Assembly (NCBI GenBank): GCA_020735665.1
Contig: CP085928.1
Span: 2,650,501-2,714,500, forward strand
Reading direction: 5' to 3'
DNA from: Lachnospiraceae bacterium GAM79
GTDB taxonomy: Bacteria > Bacillota > Clostridia > Lachnospirales > Lachnospiraceae
DNA length: 64,000 nucleotides
Shown here: piece by piece, positions 9,091 through 19,463 of the stretch
Numbering within the stretch: position 1 is the first letter of the stretch
Layout of the letters: each line of letters opens with the position of its first letter
The notes under the pieces: model-generated
What the model was told of the DNA's origin: nothing
Database searches by the model: none
What the model saw: the letters and a program-made list of their open reading frames with translations, nothing else
Translations under genes and position numbers: made by a program

Positions 9091-10167
9091 ATGAATAAAA
9101 AATACAATGGAGCCCTCGACTTCTGGAAATTTGTGTTTTGCCTGGTGATACTTGTATTCCATGTAGGTGAGGTATATGGCGGCAAGCATGGATATCTGTT
9201 GGAATGGGGACGATATGCGGTTGAGATGTTCTTTATCGTATCCGGATATTTCATGTGTGTGTCAGCTGCAAAAGCAGAAGAACGGCATACAGGTATTTCT
9301 CTCGGAAAAGAGACATTCGGCTTTGCCCTTCATAAGATCCGACGGATCTTACCGGCATATTTGTATTGCTATGCACTGGGGCTTTGTGTATGGTTTGTGG
9401 AAGTTGGTCGATATGTATATCTAAAGGAAGGAATTATCGGATTATTTATTGCGATTGTGAAGATGATTCCGAACTTTTTACTGCTGTCCATGTCAGGCGT
9501 GCAGGGAACTCAGGTTGTGATGATCACTTGGTATATTTCGGCTATGCTTATCGCCATGCTGGTGATCTATCCATTATTACGAAAGTATAAGGACACTTAT
9601 ACACTGATCATTGCTCCTGTTACCGCGCTTTTGATATCAGGATATTTTTATAATACTGTCGGATATAATGGCTTTACGAAGTTTGAAGGTGTTATCACGC
9701 ATGGCATCTTGCGTGCCTTTGTAGGCTTGAATATAGGATGTCTGGTATATATGTTTGCAGAATATCTGAAGAAGAAAGAATTTCGTCCGTCAGTAAAACG
9801 GCTTCTCGGAATCGCAGAGCTTCTGCTGTATCTGCTTGCGATCTTTATGATGCATGAAGGTGGAAAGACCTGTGTATTTTATAATAACATTTTGCTGTTG
9901 TTTGCGATATCGATCACTGCCAGTAAGCAGTCGGCAATATCAGGTGTTTTTGATAATAAAGTAAGTAAATTCCTGGGAGAGATGAGCTTGTTTATCTATC
10001 TTTGCCAGAGCCCGGCGCGGGCAACTGTCCGTTATATCTTCCCGGATGTATCGTATTGGACAGGATTTGCATACATTGTAGGTCTGACATTTGTTTCTGT
10101 GGCATTCGGTATGATCCTGCTCCATTGGATCGCACGGATGAACAGACAGAAAACACAACTAAAATAA
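9091..10167 (+). CDS. membrane acyltransferase family 3 protein
   Basis: Polytopic membrane O-acyltransferase (Acyl_transf_3/OafA type), predicted to acetylate or otherwise acylate a surface glycan on the outer face using a cytosolic acyl donor. 358 residues with about ten hydrophobic segments. The conserved N-terminal features are present: LDFWKFVFCLVILVFHVGE with the catalytic-type His in the first helix, then the RYAVEMFFIVSGYFM segment. HKIRRILPAY with paired Arg follows on the cytoplasmic loop. It starts 2 nt after the cytidylyltransferase stop and is therefore translationally coupled; this suggests modification of the same polymer. Confidence 0.85.
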   Translation: MNKKYNGALDFWKFVFCLVILVFHVGEVYGGKHGYLLEWGRYAVEMFFIVSGYFMCVSAAKAEERHTGISLGKETFGFALHKIRRILPAYLYCYALGLCVWFVEVGRYVYLKEGIIGLFIAIVKMIPNFLLLSMSGVQGTQVVMITWYISAMLIAMLVIYPLLRKYKDTYTLIIAPVTALLISGYFYNTVGYNGFTKFEGVITHGILRAFVGLNIGCLVYMFAEYLKKKEFRPSVKRLLGIAELLLYLLAIFMMHEGGKTCVFYNNILLLFAISITASKQSAISGVFDNKVSKFLGEMSLFIYLCQSPARATVRYIFPDVSYWTGFAYIVGLTFVSVAFGMILLHWIARMNRQKTQLK

Positions 10168-10203
10168 ACAGGATACAGATTATCCGGAAAGGACAGATTC
10201 GTC

Positions 10204-12360
10204 ATGAACGAAAATAAACATACAAATAAAAGACATGATTTTTATACACAGATGCCGCTCTATATGATTGCATTGTTTGTGGTGTTTGATATCTGGATGT
10301 TTACGATCAGTGTGGCAGCAGGTGTGGTAGGTATCATTATTACTGCTGTTTATGCGGCTATGACTATCGTCCTTTATATATCTTCACGTGTATCAAGTGA
10401 CGCATTATTTGCAAATCAGGCGATGGAAAATGGTAGAGTTCAGAAGGATCTGATCCGGGAATTCCCTATACCATACGCTATCTTAGACAAGACGGGAAGA
10501 CTTGCATGGGTAAATGATGAATTTGCACATATCACGAATACAAGTAAGCGTAAGCTGATGCGGCTTACAGCTATGCAGGTGTTTGAGGGCTTAACACATG
10601 AGATGATACCGGCTGAGGGTGAAGATACGGTTCATGCAGATATCGAATATAATGAAAGAGAATATAAAGTAGAGATCAAGCGTGTCAGGGTAAATCCGAA
10701 TGGCCCGGTAGATGCGGTTGCTGAACCGGAAGCACCGGAAAGTGCAGAAGCACCGGAGATCGTACTACAGGATACAGGTTTACAGGAGGAGAATAAAAAG
10801 ACACGTACCTCGAAGAGAAAGAAACATACAGACGGTGTTACCACATTTATTGCCATGTATCTGTTTGATATGACGGAGCAGAACAAACTGGCGAAGGAGA
10901 ATGAGGAGCAGAAGCTGGTTACTGGTCTGATATATATCGATAATTATGATGAGATATTCGATGATCTGGAGGAAGTCCGTCATTCACTGTTAGTTGCACT
11001 TGTAGATCGAAAGATCAATAAATATATGGCAAATGTAGATGCGATTGTACGTTCCTTTGAAAAGGATAAGTATATGTTCGTTATGCCGAAGAAATATCTT
11101 CCACAGCTTCAGGAGAATAAATTTGCATTGCTGGATGAGGTAAAAGCAATCAATATCGGAAATGATCTGCCACTTACGTTATCTATAAGTCTTGGAACGG
11201 AATATTCCAGCTTTCTGGCTGATTTTGAAGCGGCTCGTTCCGCAATGGAACTTGCACTCGGACGTGGTGGGGATCAGGTTGTCCTGAAATCCAATGATAA
11301 GATTACTTATTATGGTGGAAGAAGTCAGGGTACAGAGAAATCTACCCGTGTAAAAGCTCGTGTTAAGACACTGGCATTTAAGGAGCTGTTAGAGACAAAA
11401 GAAAAGGTGATCATCATGGCACACAAGGATCCGGATATGGATGCATTCGGATCTGCGATCGGTGTGTATCGTATGGTGAATTCTATGAATAAAGAGGCAC
11501 ATATCGTTATCAATGAAGTGTCATCGGCGATCAGTCCGATCTATGGTAATTTTACAGCAAACAGTATGTATGGTGATGACATGATCATCAACAATGAACA
11601 GGCGATTGAGATGATAAATGCGGATACGATGCTGGTAGTCGTAGATGTGAATAATCCGAGTCTGACTGAGTGTGAGGAGCTTATTTCCTATGCAAAGACG
11701 GTGGTTGTGTTCGATCATCACAGACAGACAAAGGATGTGATCGCGAATGCGACCCTTTCCTATGTAGAACCATTTGCTTCGTCAGCGTGCGAAATGATCG
11801 CGGAGATGTTACAGTACATGGATGAGAAAATCAAGCTTCGCCCGTCTGAGGCAGATGCGATGTATGCAGGTATTCTGATCGATACAGATAACTTCCTGAC
11901 AAAGACAGGTGTTCGTACATTTGAGGCTGCTGCTTATTTGAGAAGAAGCGGCGCGGACGTTATGCGTGTCAGAAAGATGTTCAGAAGCGATATTGACACA
12001 TACAGACAAAAAGCAGATGGCGTTAGAAACGCAGAGATGGTTCTTGGGATGTTTGCAGTATCGGTATTTGAGCCGAAAGAAGGACCTGAATCACCGACTG
12101 TACTGACAGCCAAGGTGGCAAATGAGATGTTGAATATTGCAGGTGTACGTGCTTCCTTTGTAATCGCACAGTTGGGAGAAAATGTAAAGATATCTGCCCG
12201 CTCTATCGATGATGTGAATGTCCAGATCATTATGGAGCGTATGGGTGGAGGCGGACATGCGAATATCGCGGCCGCGCAGTTTAAGAATACGACAAAGGAA
12301 AAAGTAAAGAAACAGCTTGTCAACCTGCTTGAGGAGATGTACAAGGAAGGAGATATTTGA
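10204..12360 (+). CDS. gdpP: GdpP, cyclic-di-AMP phosphodiesterase
   Basis: Membrane-bound enzyme that hydrolyses c-di-AMP to pApA, controlling wall and ion homeostasis. 718 residues. Order: two membrane helices (about 15-60), a PAS domain (about 80-230; [21 protein letters not shown]), a degenerate GGDEF domain (about 240-375; [21 protein letters not shown]), a DHH domain ([14 protein letters not shown] at about 403, DHH at 504-506) and DHHA1 ending in [15 protein letters not shown]. An acidic, Ala/Pro-rich insertion (about 175-215) interrupts the PAS region. The GGDEF-like site lacks the catalytic GGDEF motif, as is normal for GdpP. Start ATG follows GGAAAGGACAGATTCGTC. rplI begins 1 nt after the stop. 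Confidence 0.95.
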   Translation: MNENKHTNKRHDFYTQMPLYMIALFVVFDIWMFTISVAAGVVGIIITAVYAAMTIVLYISSRVSSDALFANQAMENGRVQKDLIREFPIPYAILDKTGRLAWVNDEFAHITNTSKRKLMRLTAMQVFEGLTHEMIPAEGEDTVHADIEYNEREYKVEIKRVRVNPNGPVDAVAEPEAPESAEAPEIVLQDTGLQEENKKTRTSKRKKHTDGVTTFIAMYLFDMTEQNKLAKENEEQKLVTGLIYIDNYDEIFDDLEEVRHSLLVALVDRKINKYMANVDAIVRSFEKDKYMFVMPKKYLPQLQENKFALLDEVKAINIGNDLPLTLSISLGTEYSSFLADFEAARSAMELALGRGGDQVVLKSNDKITYYGGRSQGTEKSTRVKARVKTLAFKELLETKEKVIIMAHKDPDMDAFGSAIGVYRMVNSMNKEAHIVINEVSSAISPIYGNFTANSMYGDDMIINNEQAIEMINADTMLVVVDVNNPSLTECEELISYAKTVVVFDHHRQTKDVIANATLSYVEPFASSACEMIAEMLQYMDEKIKLRPSEADAMYAGILIDTDNFLTKTGVRTFEAAAYLRRSGADVMRVRKMFRSDIDTYRQKADGVRNAEMVLGMFAVSVFEPKEGPESPTVLTAKVANEMLNIAGVRASFVIAQLGENVKISARSIDDVNVQIIMERMGGGGHANIAAAQFKNTTKEKVKKQLVNLLEEMYKEGDI

Positions 12361-12361
12361 T

Positions 12362-12811
12362 ATGAAGGTTATATTACTGGAGGATGTAAAGAGTCTTGGG
12401 AAAAAAGGTGAACTGGTAAATGTCAGTGACGGACATGCCAGAAATTATATTATACCGAGAAAACTTGGGCTTGAGGCAACACCAAAGAATCTGAATGATT
12501 ATAAATTAAAGAAGGCACATGAAGAAAAAGTTGCGGCAGAGAATCTTGCAGCAGCCAAGGCTCTCGCAGCAGAGCTTGAAAAGGCATCTGTAACAGTCGG
12601 CATAAAGGTCGGCGAAGGCGGTAGGGCATTCGGCTCTGTATCGTCAAAGGAGATCTCGGATGCGATCAAGAGCCAGTTACATTATGATATTGATAAGAAG
12701 AAAATCGTGCTGAAGGATGCGATCAAAGCAATGGGATCATTTACTGTAAAGATCAAGCTGCATCCACAGGTACAGGCAGAGCTTACAGTAAAGGTAGAAG
12801 AGGCTGACTAA
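12362..12811 (+). CDS. rplI: 50S ribosomal protein L9
   Basis: Component of the large ribosomal subunit, binding 23S rRNA. 149 residues. Start ATG 12362 is chosen because GGAAGGAG lies 11 nt upstream and the protein then begins [17 protein letters not shown], the universal L9 N-terminus. [17 protein letters not shown] is the rRNA-binding N-domain, followed by the long connecting helix (about 45-75) and C-domain [17 protein letters not shown]. Its stop overlaps the dnaB start (TAATG). gdpP-rplI-dnaB is a conserved Firmicute order. Confidence 0.97.
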   Translation: MKVILLEDVKSLGKKGELVNVSDGHARNYIIPRKLGLEATPKNLNDYKLKKAHEEKVAAENLAAAKALAAELEKASVTVGIKVGEGGRAFGSVSSKEISDAIKSQLHYDIDKKKIVLKDAIKAMGSFTVKIKLHPQVQAELTVKVEEAD

Positions 12812-14151
12812 TGGAAGATGCATTTATCAGGAAAAAACAACCATATAACCTGGATGCAGAACAGTCGGTTATCGGCTCTATGATCATGGATCGTGATGCC
12901 ATAGTAGATGTGTCGGATATACTGACAAAGGATGACTTTTACAGTGCGCAGAATGCGATCCTGTATGAGAATATGATCGAGCTGTTTAAGGAAGGAATGG
13001 CAGTCGATCTGATCACGCTGAACAACAGGCTTCGGGAGAAGAATGTTCCGGAGGATGTTGCCGGTATGAGCTACATAGCTGATATCATAGCCGCAGTTCC
13101 GACATCGGCAAATGCGAAGTATTATGCGAAGATTGTAGCGGATAAGGCAGTGCTTCGCCGTATGATCAAGATGTGTGAGGATGTCGAAAAGGACTGTTAT
13201 CTTGACACGGACGATGTAGACGGATTACTTGAAACGGCAGAGAGCGGGATTTACAAGATCGTTCAGCAGAGAAACGGCGCAAATGATTTTGCACCGATCG
13301 ATTCGATCGTACTTGATGTAATCGATCAGATCGAGGCGGCATCCAGACAGAATACACGAGTTACCGGTGTGCCGACCGGATTCATCGATCTGGATAATAT
13401 GCTAACGGGTCTGCATGGATCGGAATTGATTCTGGTAGCAGCACGTCCTGCTATGGGTAAGACAGCATTTGTACTTAATATTGCACACCATGTAGCTGTA
13501 AAAAAGAGGATCCCTGTTGCTATTTTCAGTCTGGAAATGTCAAAGGAGCAGCTGGTAACACGTATGATCGCCCTTGATTCTCTGGTAAATTCCCAGAAGA
13601 TCCAGACCGGACAGCTGGTGGACGATGAATGGGATAAGATCATGGAGAGTACGGAGGTAATCGCGGATGCGCCGATCTTCGTAGATGATAATTCGGCGAT
13701 CACTGTAGCCGATCTTCGTTCGAAGTGTAGAAAATTAAAACAGAACAATGATCTGGGACTTATCATCATCGACTACTTACAGCTGATGAGTACGAATAAG
13801 CATGTAGAATCCAGACAGCAGTTCATTTCAGATACATCGCGAGCGTTAAAGGTGCTTGCAAGAGAGCTTAATGTTCCTGTTATTGCGTTGTCGCAGTTGA
13901 ACCGTGCGGTTGACTCCAGACCGGATCACAAGCCGGTACTTGCCGATCTGCGAGAGTCCGGTGCGATCGAGCAGGATTCGGACGTTGTAATGTTCATTTA
14001 CCGTGATGATTATTACAATCCGGATACCGAGAAGAAGGGTATTGCAGAGATTATTATAGCAAAACAGAGAAAGGGCGCGACCGGATCGGTTGATCTTGTA
14101 TGGATGCAGGATTACACGAAGTTTGCAAACAAAGAGCGCCCGCAGATGTAA
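12811..14151 (+). CDS. dnaB: replicative DNA helicase DnaB
   Basis: Hexameric 5'-3' helicase at the replication fork. 446 residues. N-terminal collar domain (about 10-150; NLDAEQSVIGSMI) and RecA-like motor domain from about 175. ARPAMGKTAF is the Walker A loop (H1), IFSLEMSKEQL H1a, LIIIDYLQLM Walker B (H2), LKVLARELNVPVIALSQLNR H3, and SGAIEQDSDVVMFIYRDDYY H4. No intein and no truncation. Start ATG overlaps the rplI stop by one base, so translation is coupled. No obvious terminator follows. Confidence 0.97.
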   Translation: MEDAFIRKKQPYNLDAEQSVIGSMIMDRDAIVDVSDILTKDDFYSAQNAILYENMIELFKEGMAVDLITLNNRLREKNVPEDVAGMSYIADIIAAVPTSANAKYYAKIVADKAVLRRMIKMCEDVEKDCYLDTDDVDGLLETAESGIYKIVQQRNGANDFAPIDSIVLDVIDQIEAASRQNTRVTGVPTGFIDLDNMLTGLHGSELILVAARPAMGKTAFVLNIAHHVAVKKRIPVAIFSLEMSKEQLVTRMIALDSLVNSQKIQTGQLVDDEWDKIMESTEVIADAPIFVDDNSAITVADLRSKCRKLKQNNDLGLIIIDYLQLMSTNKHVESRQQFISDTSRALKVLARELNVPVIALSQLNRAVDSRPDHKPVLADLRESGAIEQDSDVVMFIYRDDYYNPDTEKKGIAEIIIAKQRKGATGSVDLVWMQDYTKFANKERPQM

Positions 14152-14243
14152 GCCGCATATGACCAGATATTGATACAAAATGTATAAATATAAATTGAGA
14201 AAGAAAGTCCGGACAGATCGGATGATTAGAGGAGAAAATTAAA

Positions 14244-15398
14244 ATGGTAGTAGAACCAAGAGTAAAAGATTATATCTGTACCACCGCTCACCCGGTTGGA
14301 TGCGCAGAGAATATTAAGAATCAGATCAAATATGTAAAGGCACAGCCAAAGGTTGACGGACCGAAGAAGGTACTGGTGATCGGAGCATCTACCGGATATG
14401 GACTTGCTTCCAGGATCGCGGTTGCATTTGGCTATGGAGCAGATACACTTGGTGTAATGTTCGAGAAAGAGTCAAACGGAAGAAGAACCGCAACCGCAGG
14501 CTTCTATAACACAAGAGCATTTGAAGAAGAAGCAAAGAAAGATGGCTTATATGCAAAATCCATCAACGGAGATGCATTCTCATTGGAGATCAAACAGCAG
14601 GTGATCGACACGATCAAAGCGGATATGGGAAAGGTTGATATGGTTATTTACAGCCTTGCAGCACCGAGACGTGTAACACCGGATGGACATAAGTATACTT
14701 CTGTTCTTAAGACAGTCGGTGAAGAATATACAAATAAGACTCTGGTTCTAAAAGACAATACAGTTACAATGGCACATATTCCTGCTGCAACAGAGGAAGA
14801 GATCGAGAACACTATCAAAGTTATGGGCGGCGAGGACTGGATCGACTGGATGCAGGCATTATCAGATGCAGGCGTTCTGGCAGATCATGTAACAACAGTT
14901 GCATATTCATATATAGGACCAAAGATCACATTCCCGATCTATGCCGAGGGTTCGATCGGTATGGCAAAGAAGGATCTGTATAAGTCGAGCGACATTATTA
15001 ATGAGAAGTTCGCAAATGTATCATCATATATAGCAATCAACAAGGCACTTGTTACACAGTCCAGTGCAGCAATTCCTGTTGTTCCGCTTTACATTACTCT
15101 GCTCTATAAGCAGATGAAAGCAAAGGGTGTTCATGAGGGCTGTATCGAGCAGATGGCAAGACTTTTCCTTGATAAGATGGCCGGTGAAGTTGAGACAGAC
15201 GAAAACGGATTTGTCCGTATGGACGACTGGGAAATGGCAGATGATATTCAGGAAGCAGTTGCTAAGAACTGGGATGCCGTAACCAGCGAGAACGTTAAGG
15301 AACTTGCCGATATCGATGGATATTGGGATGAATTCTATAAGATGTTCGGATTTAAGATCGATGGCGTTGATTACAGCGCAGATGTAGATATTATGTAA
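14244..15398 (+). CDS. fabV: FabV-type enoyl-ACP (trans-2-enoyl-CoA) reductase
   Basis: NADH-dependent reductase that completes the fatty-acid elongation cycle, or reduces crotonyl-CoA in anaerobes. 384 residues, slightly shorter than the roughly 400 of Proteobacterial FabV. The cofactor site VLVIGASTGYGLASR lies at about residues 44-58, DVV-type acidic loops follow, and the FabV-specific Tyr-X8-Lys catalytic pair is visible in PIYAEGSIGMAKKDL. VTPDGHKYTSVLKT is also family-typical. Start ATG follows GAGGAGAAAATTAAA. FabV is the triclosan-tolerant enoyl reductase class; no fab cluster surrounds it here. Confidence 0.92.
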   Translation: MVVEPRVKDYICTTAHPVGCAENIKNQIKYVKAQPKVDGPKKVLVIGASTGYGLASRIAVAFGYGADTLGVMFEKESNGRRTATAGFYNTRAFEEEAKKDGLYAKSINGDAFSLEIKQQVIDTIKADMGKVDMVIYSLAAPRRVTPDGHKYTSVLKTVGEEYTNKTLVLKDNTVTMAHIPAATEEEIENTIKVMGGEDWIDWMQALSDAGVLADHVTTVAYSYIGPKITFPIYAEGSIGMAKKDLYKSSDIINEKFANVSSYIAINKALVTQSSAAIPVVPLYITLLYKQMKAKGVHEGCIEQMARLFLDKMAGEVETDENGFVRMDDWEMADDIQEAVAKNWDAVTSENVKELADIDGYWDEFYKMFGFKIDGVDYSADVDIM

Positions 15399-15417
15399 TA
15401 AATAATATGAGGTTGTT

Positions 15418-17445
15418 ATGAAGCAGACAGGGCAGACATGGAATAAAAAACAGATATTATGGGCAGTTATTTTGGGACTGGCTCTATGCTTTGTTTTTGC
15501 ATTGGTGTATAAAGCACAGCTTGCAGATAAATTTACAAAGCCGGTATTTGCTACACTTAAGATAGAACATAAGGATAACGGACAGGTAGAAATGTCCGCA
15601 AATAATCCTGTTATTGTAGAAGCCTTTGAATGTACAGTGCCTGGTCTTCAGGTATTATATGTTGAAACGGTTGGTGTGATATCAAATCCGGATGCAATGC
15701 TTCATATCACAGTCTCTGATGCAGATACGGGAAAGATTTATTATGAGAAAGACCGGCCGGCAAAAGGGGCTGCAAAGAAAAATAAGAAAAAAAGGATCCG
15801 CGTAGGAATATGGGATGATCCGGTATTTAAAGAGTCTGAGGGAAAACGGCTTGTGCTTACGATGGAGCTTCAGAATCCGGGTGATACTGTATTCTATGTG
15901 AATGCAGATCAAAAGCCGGGACTTGTTGCTATGTTTGGAGGAGATCCGGCAAATAAGACGAATGTCATATCGGGAATGAAATATGCAAGCTGCTGGAAGC
16001 TTCGCAGTATGTATGCAGTATTGTGCCTTGCACTTTTGATATTTTTTGAACTCATGTATATGCTTATCGTTGTTAAGAAGCTTCCGGTATCGAAGTTCTA
16101 TATTCCGATGGCGCTGCTACTTGGAATGATCATGAATGTGGTGATCGCGCCGCATGGTGTACCGGATGAACCATGGCATATAGATACGGCATATAAGTAT
16201 TCGAATAAGATAATGTTTGCAGGTGACACGGGCATTGAGGGAACGATATATAAGCGTACCTGTGATGTAAAAATGGAGGATATGCTTGCAAATGGAGTAG
16301 AGAGTAATTCCTATTACCAGCTGGCACATCATACATTTGAAAGACCGGATGATCAGGAGCTGATAGCAGTTCCGTATGTAGATTCCAGTAATATTGTACC
16401 GGGTATTTTCTTTATACCGATGGCATTTGGAATTACGATCGGACGACTGCTTGGACTTTCAACCATGCTAATGTTATTGATCGGAAGATTTATGAACCTG
16501 TTGGTATTTGTATTATTGACAGGATTCGCCATACGGATACTTCCGGTTGGTAAGAATATGCTTGCTGCGCTTGGTTTTCTTCCGATCGCGCTTCAACAGG
16601 GGGCATCTGCGTCTTATGACGCAATGATAAATGGAATTATATATGTATTTATCGCCTTATGCATGAGTCTTTCGTTGGAGAAAACATATAAGAAGTGGCA
16701 GGTAGTCCTGTTGGTGCTCTGTGGTATCCTGACCGCTGTCGTAAAAGGTGGTGTATATCTTCCGTTATTATTGCTGGTATTTTTGTTGATACATGCAAAA
16801 AGGAAGGAACATTCTCTGAAAGTAATGCCGAAGCACAAAAAGGGAATACTTATAACAGCAGTGATTTGCGGAATTATAATTGTTTTCTGCGGGGCATTAT
16901 ATTATTATTTTCCGGTTATAAAACAGCTGTTTGCGGGACAGGATACAGCTGTAACAGAGGATACATTATATTCACTCGGATATCTGCTTCGTCATCCGCT
17001 TAATGTTGTTTATCTGTATTGGAATACATTGATTAACGGAGGAGAAACGCTGTTGCGTGGATTCTTTGGCGGCCTTTTGTCATGGCTTGATATAAAGATC
17101 AGTTGGGTATTGCTGTTGGTGTTGGTATTCAGTCTGGTATTGTTTGCAAATGTTGAGGGTGATAAATATTGCGGAAATAAAAAGGAACGCATATATATGT
17201 TTGCGGTATTCCTGATATCGCTTGTATTGATCCTGCTGTCGATGCTGGTTGCATTTACATCGATATCATCAAGTAAGATCAGTGGCGTACAGGGAAGGTA
17301 TTTTCTGTGTATTGCTCCGTTACTTTATTTGGCAACCACGACATCACTCGTTAATGTAAGTGAGGAGAAGTGCAGGAAGGTCTGGATGACTGTGATAGCG
17401 ACTGAGATATTGATCGTATTGCAGATTGTCGTCGGAGCAATGTAG
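15418..17445 (+). CDS. DUF2142 polytopic membrane protein, polysaccharide-linked
   Basis: 675 residues. One membrane helix at about 12-30, then an extracytoplasmic beta-rich domain of about 170 residues (to about 195). About ten membrane helices follow. The loop GVPDEPWHIDTAYKYSNKI after the second and third helix is the hallmark of DUF2142, a family with GT-C topology found in surface-polysaccharide clusters; the Asp-Glu pair is where GT-C enzymes keep their catalytic acidic residues. A lipid-linked glycosyltransferase role is inferred. Start ATG follows GAGGTTGTT, 19 nt after fabV. It opens the glycan block. Confidence 0.8.
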   Translation: MKQTGQTWNKKQILWAVILGLALCFVFALVYKAQLADKFTKPVFATLKIEHKDNGQVEMSANNPVIVEAFECTVPGLQVLYVETVGVISNPDAMLHITVSDADTGKIYYEKDRPAKGAAKKNKKKRIRVGIWDDPVFKESEGKRLVLTMELQNPGDTVFYVNADQKPGLVAMFGGDPANKTNVISGMKYASCWKLRSMYAVLCLALLIFFELMYMLIVVKKLPVSKFYIPMALLLGMIMNVVIAPHGVPDEPWHIDTAYKYSNKIMFAGDTGIEGTIYKRTCDVKMEDMLANGVESNSYYQLAHHTFERPDDQELIAVPYVDSSNIVPGIFFIPMAFGITIGRLLGLSTMLMLLIGRFMNLLVFVLLTGFAIRILPVGKNMLAALGFLPIALQQGASASYDAMINGIIYVFIALCMSLSLEKTYKKWQVVLLVLCGILTAVVKGGVYLPLLLLVFLLIHAKRKEHSLKVMPKHKKGILITAVICGIIIVFCGALYYYFPVIKQLFAGQDTAVTEDTLYSLGYLLRHPLNVVYLYWNTLINGGETLLRGFFGGLLSWLDIKISWVLLLVLVFSLVLFANVEGDKYCGNKKERIYMFAVFLISLVLILLSMLVAFTSISSSKISGVQGRYFLCIAPLLYLATTTSLVNVSEEKCRKVWMTVIATEILIVLQIVVGAM

Positions 17446-17496
17446 GCTGGAGAAACTGCCCGGATATAAAAATGGCGAGATAAATGGAGAAGAAAA

Positions 17497-18324
17497 ATGG
17501 CTGAAAAGAAGCATACATTTGTTATATGTGCATATAAGGAAAGTCCATATCTGGAAGCGTGCATCCGGTCTTTGAAGAAGCAGACGGTTGCAAGTGCCAT
17601 TTGTCTGGCAACATCAACGCCAAGTGATTATTTAAAAAATATATGTGAAAAATATGATATAGCCTATTATATCCGTGATGGAAGATCTAATATCGCGGAT
17701 GATTGGAATTTTGCTCTATCTGTGTCAGATACAGAATATGTAACGATCGCACATCAGGATGATATCTATGAGGCTGCGTATACAGAGGAGATATTGAAGA
17801 TAGCGGATCAGAAAGATACAGAAGCAAGAAAAACGCTCTTATTATTTTCTGATTACAGAGAGCTGATAGATGACAGAAAGTATTCGGATCGTAAGAATCT
17901 GAAGATAAAAAGGATTCTGCTTGGTCCGTTAAAAAATGAAAAGAAGCAGGGGCGCAGATGGAGGAAACGGGCTGTGCTCAGATTTGGAAATGCAATCTGT
18001 TGTCCGGCTGTCACATATCATAAAACAGTTATATGTGAATATCTGAGACAGGAAAAAAGAGTAGATTTATTTCTGAAACATTTCCGAAGCAATCTGGACT
18101 GGCAGACCTGGGAATGGCTGAGCAGGAAAGAAGGAGAATTCGTATATATTCCCGAATGTTTGATGGCGCATCGTATTCATGAGGATAGTGAAACGAGTGC
18201 AACGATCCGGGATCACGAAAGAGGGCAGGAGGATTTTGAGGTGTTTTGTAAGTTCTGGCCGAAGTGGGTCGCACGGATCCTGGCAGGGGCTTATGGTACA
18301 AGCGAGAAGGGAAATGAAATATAG
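17497..18324 (+). CDS. family 2 glycosyltransferase
   Basis: 275 residues, GT-A fold expected. The N-terminus FVICAYKESPYLEACI is the nucleotide-sugar loop and AHQDDIYE (about residue 85) the metal-binding acidic motif. The middle segment RHQ-like signature is replaced by LMAHRIHEDSET near residue 225, which resembles the acceptor-side His-Arg of rhamnosyltransferases. No membrane helix. Start ATG follows GGAGAAGAAAA. The gene is the first of four GT2 genes in the operon; donor and acceptor cannot be read from sequence. Confidence 0.82.
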   Translation: MAEKKHTFVICAYKESPYLEACIRSLKKQTVASAICLATSTPSDYLKNICEKYDIAYYIRDGRSNIADDWNFALSVSDTEYVTIAHQDDIYEAAYTEEILKIADQKDTEARKTLLLFSDYRELIDDRKYSDRKNLKIKRILLGPLKNEKKQGRRWRKRAVLRFGNAICCPAVTYHKTVICEYLRQEKRVDLFLKHFRSNLDWQTWEWLSRKEGEFVYIPECLMAHRIHEDSETSATIRDHERGQEDFEVFCKFWPKWVARILAGAYGTSEKGNEI

Positions 18325-18362
18325 TCTGTAAGACTGTTTCACAGAAGAATGGAGATCTGTAT

Positions 18363-19079
18363 ATGAAGTTACTGATGGTTATACCTGCATATAATGAAGA
18401 AGATAATATCGTGGGTGTGGTAAATACAATCAAAGAGAAATATCCGGAGTATGATTATATCGTGGTAAATGACGGATCGACGGATCATACTTCCAGAAGA
18501 TGCCACAAGCATGGATTTGAGATCATAGATCTTCCGGTGAATCTGGGACTTGCCGGTGCTTTCCAGACGGGACTGAAATATGCATATTATAAAAATTATG
18601 ACTGTGTATTGCAGTTTGATGCGGATGGACAGCACAAGCCTGAATATATTAAGGCTATGCTTGAAAAAATGGAACAGGGATATGATATTGTAATCGGTTC
18701 GCGTTTTGTGACAAAAAAGAAAGAAAAAAGTATGCGAATGCTTGGTTCACGGCTGCTTACATCAGCGATTCGCCTGACCACCGGAAAACGGATATCAGAT
18801 CCAACCTCCGGGATGCGTATGTTTAATAAAGCAATGGTAAAGGAATTTGCAGTCAATATGAATTACGGACCGGAACCGGATACGATCTCTTATCTGTTAA
18901 AACAGGGAGCGAGCATCGCAGAGGTGCAGGTGGAAATGGATGAAAGAACTGCCGGAAAAAGTTATCTGAATTTTTCCAGATCAGCAATGTATATGTTCCG
19001 TATGCTGATATCAATCCTGCTGATCCAGAGCTTTCGTAAAAGAGACAGTAAGCATATCATTATGAAAAGAGGGGTATAA
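18363..19079 (+). CDS. DPM1-like family 2 glycosyltransferase
   Basis: 238 residues, polyprenyl-phosphate-sugar type GT2. MVIPAYNEEDNI is the donor loop, VVNDGSTDHT the first acidic motif, LQFDADGQHKPEY the DXD-like metal site and DPTSGMRMF the catalytic-side signature of DPM1/GtrB-like enzymes. Such enzymes load a sugar on undecaprenyl phosphate for use on the outer face. A hydrophobic C-terminus (MYMFRMLISILLIQSF) may touch the membrane. The next gene, a DUF2304 protein, lies 6 nt downstream; the DPM1-like/DUF2304 pair recurs in surface-glycan operons. Confidence 0.88.
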   Translation: MKLLMVIPAYNEEDNIVGVVNTIKEKYPEYDYIVVNDGSTDHTSRRCHKHGFEIIDLPVNLGLAGAFQTGLKYAYYKNYDCVLQFDADGQHKPEYIKAMLEKMEQGYDIVIGSRFVTKKKEKSMRMLGSRLLTSAIRLTTGKRISDPTSGMRMFNKAMVKEFAVNMNYGPEPDTISYLLKQGASIAEVQVEMDERTAGKSYLNFSRSAMYMFRMLISILLIQSFRKRDSKHIIMKRGV

Positions 19080-19085
19080 GCAGCT

Positions 19086-19463
19086 ATGTCTATAATGTTA
19101 AGAGTATTACTGATTGCAATGTCGGTGATCAGTTCGTTTTATGTAATATGGAGAATTCGTAATTCCAAGATGCAGATTGAATATGCATTGTTTTGGATCA
19201 TTATGGCAGTTCTGATGATCATTATGTCTGTATTTCCACAGATTGTATACTGGATCACCGGAAAGATGGGCATGATGTCGCCGGCAAATGTGGTGTACCT
19301 CTTTATTATAGCAATACTGTTGATCAAAACATTTATGATGACGATAGAACTATCCAGTCTGGAGAATAAATTCAAGGATCTGACGCAGCAGATCGCAATT
19401 AATGAGAAGCAGGCAGCGGATGAAAAGAAAGAAACTATTGGGGACAAAAATGGAACAGATTAA
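19086..19463 (+). CDS. DUF2304 small membrane protein
   Basis: 125 residues, three predicted membrane helices (about 5-22, 32-52, 68-90) and a charged C-terminal coiled-coil-like tail (SSLENKFKDLTQQIAINEKQ). This is the DUF2304 pattern, typically encoded beside DPM1-like glycosyltransferases as here. A role as membrane partner or flippase-like accessory is inference. Its last 14 nt overlap the start of the next glycosyltransferase. Confidence 0.82.
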   Translation: MSIMLRVLLIAMSVISSFYVIWRIRNSKMQIEYALFWIIMAVLMIIMSVFPQIVYWITGKMGMMSPANVVYLFIIAILLIKTFMMTIELSSLENKFKDLTQQIAINEKQAADEKKETIGDKNGTD